DNA of 64,000 bases from Pseudomonadota bacterium (GTDB taxonomy: Bacteria; Pseudomonadota; Gammaproteobacteria; Burkholderiales; Gallionellaceae): the NCBI GenBank assembly GCA_021782365.1, contig JAJXVB010000001.1:124001-188000 (forward strand), read 5' to 3'. Position numbers and translations under genes: made by a program. Under the pieces are notes generated by a model. It was given only the letters and a program-made list of their open reading frames with translations. It did not search any database and had not been told where the DNA came from. Shown here piece after piece: positions 7,889 to 16,889 of the stretch; the first letter of the stretch is position 1, and each line of letters starts with the position of its first letter.

Positions 7889-10156
7889 GTGAACACCTCT
7901 TCCCCTTTGTCATCCATTGCCCAGGACGCGCTGCGCGCCGCTCCAGGGCCGCGCCTTGGAAATAATGAAGCCATCCTGGCCAGACTCGAGATCAACCTTG
8001 ACAGCAAGCTCGATTTTTCTGACAGCCTGCTGATCGCGACCAACCAGCGCCTGCTCCATCTCATCGGGCAGGAGATGCATGAATTCCCCTATCGATCCGG
8101 CATGGCTTTCAAGCGTCACGACCATGGCGGAGTGGGAAGGATAGAGCTCTTCGAAGATAGACGGCTCACGGCCCGCTGGTTCTATACGCTTTCATGCAAT
8201 GTCCAGGCGATCGGCTTTGTCAAGCAACTGGAACAGCAGTTAAACCAGTTTCTCACGGGAATCGCAATCGCCGAGGAAGCGCCCGAGCTCTGTCCGGAAT
8301 GCTCGACGCCCATGGTTCATGGCGAATGCCCAAACTGCAGCGCAACCATCAACGCACCGCCCTCGACCTGGACGCTGTTTCGCCTCTGGCGTTTTGCCAG
8401 CCCCTACCGTTGGCAGCTTCTATCCGGATTCCTCCTGATGCTGGCATCCACCGCAGCGACGCTGGTGCCCCCGTATCTCACGATGCCGCTGATGGACAAG
8501 GTGCTGATCCCCTATCAGAATGGAAAGCCGATCGACTTCATCATAGTGTCCTGGCTCCTGGCCGGCCTTCTGGGTTCCGCTCTTCTTGCATGGGGGCTGG
8601 GCTGGGCCAAGACCTATATCCTGGCGCTGGTGAGCGAAAGGATAGGCGCAGACCTTCGCACCGTGACCTATGAGCATCTGCTTCGCCTCTCCCTCGAATA
8701 CTTCGGTGGCAAACGGACCGGCGACCTGATGTCCAGGATAGGCTCGGAGTCAGACAGGATATGCGTCTTTCTTTCTCTGCATCTGCTCGATTTCGCAACC
8801 GACGTGCTGATGATCGTGATGACGGCTGTCATCCTCTTCTCGATCAACCCGTGGCTTGCGCTGGTGACCCTGCTGCCGCTTCCCTTCATCGGCTGGATGA
8901 TCCATTTTGTCAGGGACAGGCTGCGCACGGGCTTCGAAAAGATAGACCGAGTCTGGTCAGAGGTCAGCAACGTTCTGGCCGACACGATACCCGGCATCCG
9001 CGTGGTCAAGGCCTTCGCGCAGGAAAAGCGGGAAGCCGAACGCTTCCGCATCGCCAACGCGCACAATCTGCAGGTGAACGACCGCATCAACAGGATATGG
9101 TCCCTGTTCACGCCCAGCGTATCGCTGCTGACCGAGATCGGCCTGCTCGTGGTCTGGGCCTTCGGCATCTGGCAGGTATCTAAAAACGAGATCACCGTCG
9201 GCGTTCTGACCGCTTTCTTAGCCTACATCAGCCGATTCTATTCCCGCCTCGATTCGATGAGCCGCATTGTCTCCGTTACCCAGAAGGCCGCGGCAGGGGC
9301 GAAGCGCATCTTCGACATACTCGATCACGTCTCAAGCGTGCCAGAGCCCTTGAATCCTGTTCACATCGAGAAGATCGACGGGCGGGTCGAATTCAACAAC
9401 GCCGGATTCCGCTACGGGAGCCGTTCAGTGATCCGGAATCTGAACCTCAAAATCGAGCCCGGAGAGATGATAGGGCTGGTGGGACACAGCGGTTCAGGAA
9501 AGAGCACGCTGGTCAACCTGATGTGTCGTTTCTACGATGTCACCGAAGGTGCCATCAGCGTGGACAACGTCAACATCCGCTCCCTGCCGATCCCCGAATA
9601 CAGGCGCCACATCGGCCTGGTCCTTCAGGAGCCTTTCCTGTTCTTCGGCAGCATCGCTGAAAACATTGCCTACGGAAAGCCCGATGCGACGCGCGCCGAG
9701 ATCGTCGCAGCCGCGCGAGCCGCGCATGCGCACGAATTCATACTGCGCCTGCCCCATGGCTACGACTCCCTGGTCGGAGAACGCGGGCATGGGCTTTCGG
9801 GCGGGGAACGGCAGCGCATCTCGATCGCAAGAGCGCTCCTGATCGACCCTAGGATACTGATACTCGACGAAGCGACCGCATCGGTCGACACGGAGACCGA
9901 GAAGGAGATCCAGAAGGCGCTGGATAACCTCGTTCAGGGCAGGACCACGATCGCGATCGCCCATCGTCTTTCCACGCTCCACAAGGCGAACCGTCTCGTC
10001 GTCCTGGACAAGGGCGAGATCGTCGAGATAGGAAACCATCAGGAACTCATGGAGAAAAACGGCGCCTACTACCGGCTCTATCAGGCTCAGGCGCGCAACG
10101 TGGATACCGAGATGGACCAGAGGCGCATACCGATGGAAGGCAAGGTGAGCCCATGA
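7889..10156 (+). CDS. Cyanophycin-associated ABC exporter (fused permease-ATPase) with zinc-ribbon N-terminal extension
   Basis: 755 residues from the GTG at 7889; an in-frame ATG at 7793 would add 32 atypical residues. An unusual N-terminal region of about 150 residues comes first, ending in a four-cysteine knuckle CPEC...CPNC, 12 residues apart. Six membrane helices (about 170-450) and a C-terminal ATPase follow: Walker A GHSGSGKST, signature LSGGERQRIS, Walker B ILILDEATASVD. This is the type IV exporter fold. Exporters of this kind next to cphA are a recognised cyanophycin-associated family; the substrate is unknown. The stop overlaps the DUF1854 start (ATGA), so the two proteins probably act together. 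It is divergent from cphA'. Confidence 0.85.
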   Translation: MNTSSPLSSIAQDALRAAPGPRLGNNEAILARLEINLDSKLDFSDSLLIATNQRLLHLIGQEMHEFPYRSGMAFKRHDHGGVGRIELFEDRRLTARWFYTLSCNVQAIGFVKQLEQQLNQFLTGIAIAEEAPELCPECSTPMVHGECPNCSATINAPPSTWTLFRLWRFASPYRWQLLSGFLLMLASTAATLVPPYLTMPLMDKVLIPYQNGKPIDFIIVSWLLAGLLGSALLAWGLGWAKTYILALVSERIGADLRTVTYEHLLRLSLEYFGGKRTGDLMSRIGSESDRICVFLSLHLLDFATDVLMIVMTAVILFSINPWLALVTLLPLPFIGWMIHFVRDRLRTGFEKIDRVWSEVSNVLADTIPGIRVVKAFAQEKREAERFRIANAHNLQVNDRINRIWSLFTPSVSLLTEIGLLVVWAFGIWQVSKNEITVGVLTAFLAYISRFYSRLDSMSRIVSVTQKAAAGAKRIFDILDHVSSVPEPLNPVHIEKIDGRVEFNNAGFRYGSRSVIRNLNLKIEPGEMIGLVGHSGSGKSTLVNLMCRFYDVTEGAISVDNVNIRSLPIPEYRRHIGLVLQEPFLFFGSIAENIAYGKPDATRAEIVAAARAAHAHEFILRLPHGYDSLVGERGHGLSGGERQRISIARALLIDPRILILDEATASVDTETEKEIQKALDNLVQGRTTIAIAHRLSTLHKANRLVVLDKGEIVEIGNHQELMEKNGAYYRLYQAQARNVDTEMDQRRIPMEGKVSP

Positions 10157-10650
10157 GTTTCAATCAGACCGAGAGAAGGCTATCCAACCGCTCTATTGAT
10201 TTCACATTGTCGCGCGATGAAGAAGGCCGCCTGATGCATCAATGCAACGGCATCACCCACTACGTGTTCCCCGTGCGCGCCTTCCCCATCGCCGCCCCTG
10301 ACGAATGCGTCTCCATGGTCGATTCGAACGGCCACGAAGTCGCATGGATAGAGTCCCTCGAAAGCCTGTCTCAAGAGATCCGCTCCCTGATTCTTGAGGA
10401 CCTCGCCTACCGCGAATTCACCCCGGAGATACGCCGCATCGTCAAGGTCTCGAGCTTTGCAACGCCCAGCACCTGGAATGTCGTGACAGACAGGGGAAAT
10501 GCGGAGCTCTTGCTCAAGGCCGAGGAGCACATCCGCCGCCTTTCCCATACCGCATTGCTCATCACGGACGGCCACGGCATCTCCTTCCTGCTGCGCAACA
10601 TCGAAGATCTCGACACGCACAGCCGCAGGCTGCTCGACAGATTCCTTTAG
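10153..10650 (+). CDS. DUF1854 protein, cyanophycin-associated
   Basis: 165 residues without signal peptide or membrane segment. Its sequence (YVFPVRAFPIAAPDECVSMVD near the start, then an alternating beta-rich body) matches my memory of DUF1854, a family that recurs beside cphA/cphA' and this ABC exporter in betaproteobacteria. No catalytic motif is visible. The start overlaps the exporter stop by four bases. It may regulate or bind the exporter; this is context only. Confidence 0.8.
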   Translation: MSFNQTERRLSNRSIDFTLSRDEEGRLMHQCNGITHYVFPVRAFPIAAPDECVSMVDSNGHEVAWIESLESLSQEIRSLILEDLAYREFTPEIRRIVKVSSFATPSTWNVVTDRGNAELLLKAEEHIRRLSHTALLITDGHGISFLLRNIEDLDTHSRRLLDRFL

Positions 10651-10687
10651 GCGAAGTCGACAAGACAGCGTTTTTTCGCGATAATTG

Positions 10688-10699
10688 TTAGTATACTAA
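10688..10699. promoter_or_regulatory. Candidate MarR operator overlapping a -10 element
   Basis: TTAGTATACTAA is a perfect 12-bp palindrome ending 20 nt before the marR ATG. It contains TATACT (10692-10697), a good -10 hexamer, so a dimeric repressor bound here would block transcription of its own operon, as is usual for MarR regulators. Function is inferred from position and symmetry. Confidence 0.5.
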
Positions 10700-10719
10700 T
10701 CATTAGCATGAAAACTTAA

Positions 10720-11151
10720 ATGAAGTCGCTGAACGAACGATTCGCCGAATCGATGTTTCTAACCACCCACGCGTGGCGCATCGCGCTGGATCGCCAGCTG
10801 AGGCCGCGCGGATTCACCCTTTCCCGCTGGACCTTGCTTCTGCATCTTTCTCGAAACGATGGATGCACGCACAAGGAGCTCGCTCAGAGCATGGGGATAG
10901 AGGCAGCAACGCTGGTGAGGCTGGTGGACAGCATGGAAAAGGACGGCATGTTGAAGCGAAGCGGCAGCAAGACCGACCGCCGGGTCAAGCATCTGCACCT
11001 CTCCGAAACCGGCCTTGCCAGCGTCGAGGAGATACGCGCATGCGCCGCCGATCTTCGCAACCAGCTTCTGTCCGGTTTGAGCCACGACGAGATCGAAAAT
11101 GCGCTGCACGTGATGAATGCGATCCGCGAAAAACTCGGGGGAATCTCATGA
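10720..11151 (+). CDS. MarR-family transcriptional regulator of the efflux operon
   Basis: 143 residues with the MarR winged helix: SRWTLLLHLSRNDGCTHKELAQSM, recognition helix region AATLVRLVDSMEKDGML, and wing with DRRVKHLHLSETG (residues 35-105), flanked by dimerisation helices. MarR proteins repress drug-efflux genes and release DNA when they bind phenolic or other ligands. The ATG has no clear Shine-Dalgarno sequence. The stop overlaps the EmrA-like start (ATGA), so regulator and pump form one operon, probably autorepressed through the palindrome at 10688. Confidence 0.88.
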   Translation: MKSLNERFAESMFLTTHAWRIALDRQLRPRGFTLSRWTLLLHLSRNDGCTHKELAQSMGIEAATLVRLVDSMEKDGMLKRSGSKTDRRVKHLHLSETGLASVEEIRACAADLRNQLLSGLSHDEIENALHVMNAIREKLGGIS

Positions 11152-12122
11152 AGGTCGCCAATGCGAAATTCCTGGCTCTGGCTCTAGTGATGGCTCTCGT
11201 TCTCGGATGGCTTGCCTATCAGCACTACCACGAAATAGAGCGCAGCACCGAGAACGCCTATATCGGCGCTGATGTGGTGAATGTCGCGCCCCAGGTATCG
11301 GGACGCGTGATCAGGGTGTATGTTCTGGAAAACCAGTTCGTGAAGAAAGGCGATCCGCTTTTCGACATAGACCCCGAGCCGTACAGGATCGCGCTCGAGC
11401 ATGCCAAGGCGGATCTTGCCGAAGCCCTTCAGAGCGCGCGCCGCGACAGTGCAGACATAGCGCTTGCAAAGGCCGGCATCGCAAAAACCGAGAGCGATCT
11501 TGCGAATGCCAGGAGCATCGAAGCGCGAGACAGACAGCTCGTCGCCAGACATTTTCTTTCCCAGCAGGCCCTGGACGACGCGAAGACGAGGGTGAAGAGC
11601 CTGGAAGCCGCGCTGAATGAGTCGCGCGCGAAGCTTCAAAGCGCGCTTTCGGCCCCCAAAAATACTGCGGATCGCGGTGACTACATGAAGGCTCAGGCCG
11701 CGCTCGATCAGGCCAACCTGGATCTACAGCGCACTCATGTCATTGCAGAGCAGGATGGGCAGATCAGCAATCTCACGCTCACCGCAGGCTCCACGGTAGC
11801 CATAGGCGCCCCGCTTTTCGCCTTGATCGACAAGAACAGCTTCCATGTGGATGCGAACTTCAAGGAGACCGAGCTTCCAGGAATACGAATCGGACAAAAG
11901 GTTGATATCGAATTCGACATGTACCCTGGCGAGCATTTCAAGGGCACTGTGGAGAGCATAGGCGGAAGCACCGGCACCGCATTCTCCCTCCTGCCGCCTC
12001 AGAACGCGACGGGGAACTGGGTCAAGATCACGCAGCGCATACCAGTGCGCATCAGGCTGGACAATATCGAGCGCGCGCTTCGCATCGGAGCGACCGCGAC
12101 CGTGACCGTGCACCTCAAGTAA
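11148..12122 (+). CDS. emrA: EmrA/HlyD-family membrane fusion protein
   Basis: 324 residues from the ATG at 11148, which follows GGGGGAA and overlaps the marR stop; the open frame further upstream is only a shadow of marR. A single N-terminal anchor (about 7-25) is followed by the barrel-sandwich half VAPQVSGRVIRVYVLENQFV, a coiled-coil hairpin (about 90-190) and the second barrel half with a typical EmrA end. It links the inner-membrane pump to an outer-membrane channel across the periplasm. The next gene is the EmrB-type pump. No TolC-like gene is in this operon; the channel would come from elsewhere. Confidence 0.88.
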   Translation: MKVANAKFLALALVMALVLGWLAYQHYHEIERSTENAYIGADVVNVAPQVSGRVIRVYVLENQFVKKGDPLFDIDPEPYRIALEHAKADLAEALQSARRDSADIALAKAGIAKTESDLANARSIEARDRQLVARHFLSQQALDDAKTRVKSLEAALNESRAKLQSALSAPKNTADRGDYMKAQAALDQANLDLQRTHVIAEQDGQISNLTLTAGSTVAIGAPLFALIDKNSFHVDANFKETELPGIRIGQKVDIEFDMYPGEHFKGTVESIGGSTGTAFSLLPPQNATGNWVKITQRIPVRIRLDNIERALRIGATATVTVHLK

Positions 12123-12126
12123 TGCA

Positions 12127-13641
12127 ATGGAGGCCAAGCGGATACTGATCAGCGTAGCCGTGATGGCGGCGACCATCATGCAGGTGCTCGACACCACCAT
12201 CGTGAATGTCGCCCTGCCCAACATGGCAGGAGAGCTCGATGCAACACCGGACAACATAAGCTGGGTGCTGACCTCCTACCTGATCGCCTCTGCGATCCTG
12301 ATGCCGCTGACGGGTTATCTGACAGACCGCATGGGGCTGCGGCGCTATCTTCTGATCAGCATCGCAGGCTTCGTCATCACTTCCGCGCTCTGCGGCATGG
12401 CCGAATCGCTCTTCCAGATGGTGCTGTTCCGCCTCCTTCAGGGACTGTTCGGCGCATCCCTCGTTCCCCTGTCGCAGTCGGTGATGCTGCAGGTATTTCC
12501 CGGCGAGCAGCGCGGCAAGGCGATGGCGATCTGGAGCATGGGGGTGATGGTCGCTCCGATACTGGGGCCGACGCTAGGAGGTTGGCTCACCGAATCCGTC
12601 AGCTGGCGCTGGAATTTCTACATCAACCTGCCCGTCGGCATCCTCTCCTTCCTGCTCTCGATGCGCCATGTTCCGGACACGGAGGTGAAAGACAGGCGCA
12701 TGGACTGGCTGGGATTTTCCTCGCTTGCGATCGCGATCGGCGCGCTTCAGCTCGTGCTGGATCGCGGCAACCAGGACGACTGGTTCAGCTCCAGGATGCT
12801 GACCGTCGCCGCACTGATAGGTGCGCTCTCCATCCTCTTCTTCTTCGTCTATACGCTGACCGGGAAGCATCATCCGCTGTTCGACCTGCGCATCTTCAAG
12901 GACAGGAATTTTCTGTTCGCAAGCCTCATCATGACGACGATAGGCATAGGATTCTTCGGCGGCATGCTTTTAAATTCGATCTTCCTTCAGGAATTTCTGG
13001 ACTATCCGACCTTCGAGGCGGGGCTATACATGGCGCCTAGAGGAGTCGCATCCTTCCTCGTGATGATCGTGGTCGGCAAGTATTCGGGGAAAATATCCCC
13101 GCGCATCTTCATCTTCACAGGCATCGTCGCCAGCATTTTCGGAAACTATCTGATGACGAGATTCACCGGACAGATCACGGCCCACGACCTGATCCTTCCG
13201 ATGATGCTGCAGGGGCTCGGCATGGGGCTCATCTTCGTTCCGATCTCGACACTTGCCTTCACGACGCTGCCCAAGACCATCGCCGCAGAGGCGGCCGGCA
13301 TCTACAGCCTGATCCGCGCGCTGGGCTCGGCGATCGGCATCTCGATACTCACGACCTTTTATTCGCGCGAGGCAGAAAAGGCCTGGAGCCAGCTGAGGGG
13401 AAACGTGAACATCTACAACGATGCGCTGCACGCCTATCTGGCGCCTCTGCATTTTAACGCGCAGACGCACCAGGGCGTTGCGATCGCGGCCAACGCGGTG
13501 TTCCACGAGGCGCAGAACATCGGCTTCATCGCCGGCTTCTGGTTTGCCACGCTCAATTTCATCTGCATGCTCCCCCTGCTCTTCCTCGTGAAGAAAACGC
13601 AGGCAGGAATCGCGCAGGCAATGCAGGCAAGCCCAGAATAG
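12127..13641 (+). CDS. emrB: DHA2-family (EmrB-type) proton-driven multidrug transporter
   Basis: 504 residues with 14 predicted membrane helices, the DHA2 count. Helix 1 carries LDTTIVNVALPNMAGEL, the DHA2 motif with the proton-coupling Asp, and loop 2-3 carries GYLTDRMGLRR, the major-facilitator motif A. It starts four bases after the EmrA stop. With EmrA and an outer-membrane channel it should export hydrophobic toxins or uncouplers. It ends three bases before the convergent RND pump gene, so transcription of the two operons collides there. Confidence 0.92.
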   Translation: MEAKRILISVAVMAATIMQVLDTTIVNVALPNMAGELDATPDNISWVLTSYLIASAILMPLTGYLTDRMGLRRYLLISIAGFVITSALCGMAESLFQMVLFRLLQGLFGASLVPLSQSVMLQVFPGEQRGKAMAIWSMGVMVAPILGPTLGGWLTESVSWRWNFYINLPVGILSFLLSMRHVPDTEVKDRRMDWLGFSSLAIAIGALQLVLDRGNQDDWFSSRMLTVAALIGALSILFFFVYTLTGKHHPLFDLRIFKDRNFLFASLIMTTIGIGFFGGMLLNSIFLQEFLDYPTFEAGLYMAPRGVASFLVMIVVGKYSGKISPRIFIFTGIVASIFGNYLMTRFTGQITAHDLILPMMLQGLGMGLIFVPISTLAFTTLPKTIAAEAAGIYSLIRALGSAIGISILTTFYSREAEKAWSQLRGNVNIYNDALHAYLAPLHFNAQTHQGVAIAANAVFHEAQNIGFIAGFWFATLNFICMLPLLFLVKKTQAGIAQAMQASPE

Positions 13642-13644
13642 AAA

Positions 13645-16600
13645 TCAAGTGTCCAGGAAGTCGTCGCGCTCCTGAGACCTTGCATTCTGGGGCCCCCTCT
13701 CCTTCTTGCCGAGGAAGACGAGCTGCAATGCGGGCGCGACGACGAGCAGCATCACGGGACCTAGCAGCATGCCGCCCACGACCACGGTGGCCAATGGTCT
13801 TTGCACCTGGCTTCCTATCCCGGTCGATACTGCCGCGGGCAGGAGACCTATGCAGGCCGAAAGCGCTGTCATCAGCATGGGGCGCATGCGCTGCTCGGCC
13901 GCGCTGAACATCGCCTCCACGGGTTTCACGCCGAGCTCGGTCAACTGGTTGAAGAAGGTGATCACGAGGATGCCGTTCATCACGGAAACGCCGAACAGGG
14001 ATATGAAACCGATGGCCGCGGAGATGCTGAAATCAAGCCCCGTCACGTAGAGCGCGATGATGCCACCCGCGATCGAGAAAGGGATGGAGGAAAGCACCAA
14101 AAGGCTGTCGCGCAAGGAGTTGAAGAGCGCATAGAGCAGCGCCAGGATCAGGAGTATCGCGACGGGCACGACGACAGCCAGACGCTTCTTGGCCTGCTGC
14201 AATTCCTCGAACTCGCCCGCCCACTCTATCCGGTATCCCTGAGGCAGCTTCACCTTTTCGGCGATGCGCTTCTGCGCCTCTGCAACGGTGCTGCCCAGAT
14301 CGCGACCTCGCACGCTGAACTTGATCGGGATGAAGCGCTGGTTGCGCTCGTGATAGATGTAGGAAGCGCCGGTATTCAAAGACACCGTCGCGAGCTCGCC
14401 GAGCGGTATGTATGCATTCTGACCGCCTGGCGTCTGGTATCCCACCTTGATGTTGCGGATCGCGTCGATGTTGTCCCTGTATTCAGGGGCAAGGCGGACA
14501 GTCAGCGCGAATTGCCGATCCCCTTCCATAACCGTGGTCGCCTGGGTTCCGCCGAGCGCTGCCTGCACGACCGTGTTCACATCCCCCGAATTGAGCCCGT
14601 ATCTCGCCGCCTTGGTCCTGTCGACAGAGATGTTGAGGTTGGGCTGGCCGAGCACCCAGAACACGCCAAGGTCGCTCACGCCGTTGATTTTCGCCATCTC
14701 CTTCTGCACCTCTTTGGCCAGGCGCTCGAGTGTAGGCAGGTCAGGGCCTATGATCTTGACCGAATTTGCCCCCTTCACGCCGGACAGCCCTTCCTCGATG
14801 TTGTCCTGTATGTACTGGGAGAAGTTGAATTCGATCCCGGTGAATTCGTTGGACAGCTCCTGCTGCAATTCCCCGATCAGCTTCTCCTTGGTCATGCCCT
14901 TTGGCCAGTCATCGAAAGGCTTCAGGGGCACGAAGAATTCGGCATTGCCGAAGCTCGATGCATCGCTGCCGTTATCAGGGCGCCCGTGCTGCGACACGAC
15001 AGTCACCACCTCCGGATGCTTCTCGATGATCTGCCTGATCCTGCTGACCGTCGGCATTCCGGCTTCGAGAGATATGGTCGGGGGAAGCGAGGCGCGTATC
15101 CAGAGGTTGCCTTCTTCAAGGGCGGGAAGAAACTCCGTGCCCACCCTCGTAAACAAAAGCAGCGACAACGCGAGGAATGCAACGCCTATCGAGACTGTTC
15201 TCCTCTGGTTGGCCAGGGCCCATGTGAGCACGGGCGTATACCAGTCCCTCAGTTTCTTGACGACGATGGTTTCGACTTCCTTTGGGTGCCTGGGCAGAAG
15301 ATAGGAAGACAGAACCGGCGTGATCGTGAAAGTGGCGAGCAAGGCGCCGGCCAGCGCATAGCCATAGGTCCTCGCCATCGGGCCGAAGATCTGCCCTTCC
15401 ACGCCTTCCATCGTGAAGAGAGGCAGGAAGGCGGCGACCGTGATGATGGTCGAAAACAGGATGGCCTTGTCGATCTGCATCGCGCTGATGAAGATCATCC
15501 TCAGGCGATTGTTCCAGGTGCTCCCCGCAGTCAGATCCTTGTCCTTGGTCGTCGCGTGATATTCGAGGATGGAGCGGCGCTCGTCCGAATGCAACTGGAA
15601 ATTGCGGAATATGTTCTCGACCATGATCACCGCCGAATCGACGATGATGCCGAAGTCGACAGCACCGAGCGAGAGCAGGTTTGCCGATTCCCCGCTCAGC
15701 ACCAGCAATATGATGCTGAAGAACAGCGCGAAGGGAATGTTCGCACCCACGATGATCGCGCTTCTGAGATCCCCCAGAAACACCCACTGGATCAGGAAGA
15801 CCAGAAGGCAGCCGAATATCAGGCTGTGCAAGACGGTATGCGTCGTCACCGCAACCAGGGCTGACCTGTCGTAGATGGGAACGACCTTGACCCCGGGCGG
15901 CAGCGTGCCGTCCTTGTTGATCTTGTCTATCTCGTCCTTGATGCGCTTGACCACATCGTTGGTGTGCAGCGTCCGGTTCATCACGACGATGCCCTCGACC
16001 ACATCGTCCTCGTCATCCCTGCCCGCCTTGCTCAGCCTCGGAACTTTGCCTACGCTGACCTTCGCGACATCCTTCACGAGAACCGGCGTTCCATTGGACT
16101 GCGACAGGACGATGTTCTGGATATCGTCTATACGATTTCCCTTGGTCAGATCGAGCGCTCCCCCGTCGTCGATCAGGCCCAAGCCCCGGATATTGACCGA
16201 CTGCTGGCCGAAGCTGATGGTTCTGCCGCCGACATTGACGTTCGCATTGCCGATCGCGTTGATGATCTGCGGCAGCGTGATGTTGTAGGCATCGAGCTTG
16301 TGCAGATCCGCCTCGACATCGAACTCCTTGGTCGTCCCGCCCCAGCTGTTCACCTGGACGACACCGGGAACGGTCAGCAACCGACGCTGCAATATCCAGT
16401 CCTGTATGGTGCGCAGATTGGTCAGGCTGTAGCCCGGCGGACCCGAGACCTGGTAGCGGTACACTTCGCCGACAAGGCTCGAAGCCTGTATCTGCGGCTG
16501 GACGTTGTTGGGCAGCGAGACGTTCTGCTGCAGGCTTAGCGCCGCCTGAGTATAGGCGGAATAGAAATCGACTCCATACTTGAAGGTCACGCGAACGAAA

Positions 16601-16872
16601 GACAGGCCATAGAATGAAGTGGAGCGGATGTTGTCCACACCCGGCGTCGCGGCAAGCCCCACTTCCATCGGCACCGTGTAATAGCGCTCCATCTCCTCGG
16701 CAGACTGGCCTGCCGCCTGTGCGGTGATCTCGAGAATCACGGGTGCAGGATTCGGATAGGCCTCGATGTTGAGCCTGAGGTATGCGACGATGCCGCCGCC
16801 TATGAACACAAGAAGGCAAAGCAGGATGATGGGTCTGCGGCTTAACGCAAAAGACAGTAAGTGTTTCAGCAT
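13645..16872 (-). CDS. RND efflux pump, heavy-metal-efflux (CzcA-like) type
   Basis: 1075 residues, normal length. Twelve membrane helices in two sets with two large periplasmic loops. Helix 4 carries GAVDFGIIVDSAVIMVEN (around 403-420), the heavy-metal RND pattern DFGxxxDxxxxxxEN whose acidic residues relay protons; the usual Gly after the second Asp is Ser here. Pumps of this class extrude metal ions or, in some groups, other small molecules, driven by protons. It lies 17 nt behind the adaptor gene and is third in an OMF-adaptor-pump operon. Metal specificity cannot be read. Confidence 0.88.
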   Translation of the reverse strand: MLKHLLSFALSRRPIILLCLLVFIGGGIVAYLRLNIEAYPNPAPVILEITAQAAGQSAEEMERYYTVPMEVGLAATPGVDNIRSTSFYGLSFVRVTFKYGVDFYSAYTQAALSLQQNVSLPNNVQPQIQASSLVGEVYRYQVSGPPGYSLTNLRTIQDWILQRRLLTVPGVVQVNSWGGTTKEFDVEADLHKLDAYNITLPQIINAIGNANVNVGGRTISFGQQSVNIRGLGLIDDGGALDLTKGNRIDDIQNIVLSQSNGTPVLVKDVAKVSVGKVPRLSKAGRDDEDDVVEGIVVMNRTLHTNDVVKRIKDEIDKINKDGTLPPGVKVVPIYDRSALVAVTTHTVLHSLIFGCLLVFLIQWVFLGDLRSAIIVGANIPFALFFSIILLVLSGESANLLSLGAVDFGIIVDSAVIMVENIFRNFQLHSDERRSILEYHATTKDKDLTAGSTWNNRLRMIFISAMQIDKAILFSTIITVAAFLPLFTMEGVEGQIFGPMARTYGYALAGALLATFTITPVLSSYLLPRHPKEVETIVVKKLRDWYTPVLTWALANQRRTVSIGVAFLALSLLLFTRVGTEFLPALEEGNLWIRASLPPTISLEAGMPTVSRIRQIIEKHPEVVTVVSQHGRPDNGSDASSFGNAEFFVPLKPFDDWPKGMTKEKLIGELQQELSNEFTGIEFNFSQYIQDNIEEGLSGVKGANSVKIIGPDLPTLERLAKEVQKEMAKINGVSDLGVFWVLGQPNLNISVDRTKAARYGLNSGDVNTVVQAALGGTQATTVMEGDRQFALTVRLAPEYRDNIDAIRNIKVGYQTPGGQNAYIPLGELATVSLNTGASYIYHERNQRFIPIKFSVRGRDLGSTVAEAQKRIAEKVKLPQGYRIEWAGEFEELQQAKKRLAVVVPVAILLILALLYALFNSLRDSLLVLSSIPFSIAGGIIALYVTGLDFSISAAIGFISLFGVSVMNGILVITFFNQLTELGVKPVEAMFSAAEQRMRPMLMTALSACIGLLPAAVSTGIGSQVQRPLATVVVGGMLLGPVMLLVVAPALQLVFLGKKERGPQNARSQERDDFLDT

Positions 16873-16889
16873 CTTTTCTCAGCCGCCTC

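Noticed and set aside
13801-15864. 687-codon open frame opposite the RND pump gene
   Set aside because: Mirror frame created by the codon bias of the real gene; its product has no recognisable domain and is His/Arg-rich. The same applies to long antisense frames at 27628-28557, 29222-30337, 36821-38071, 40856-42025, 46471-47394 and 61798-63129.
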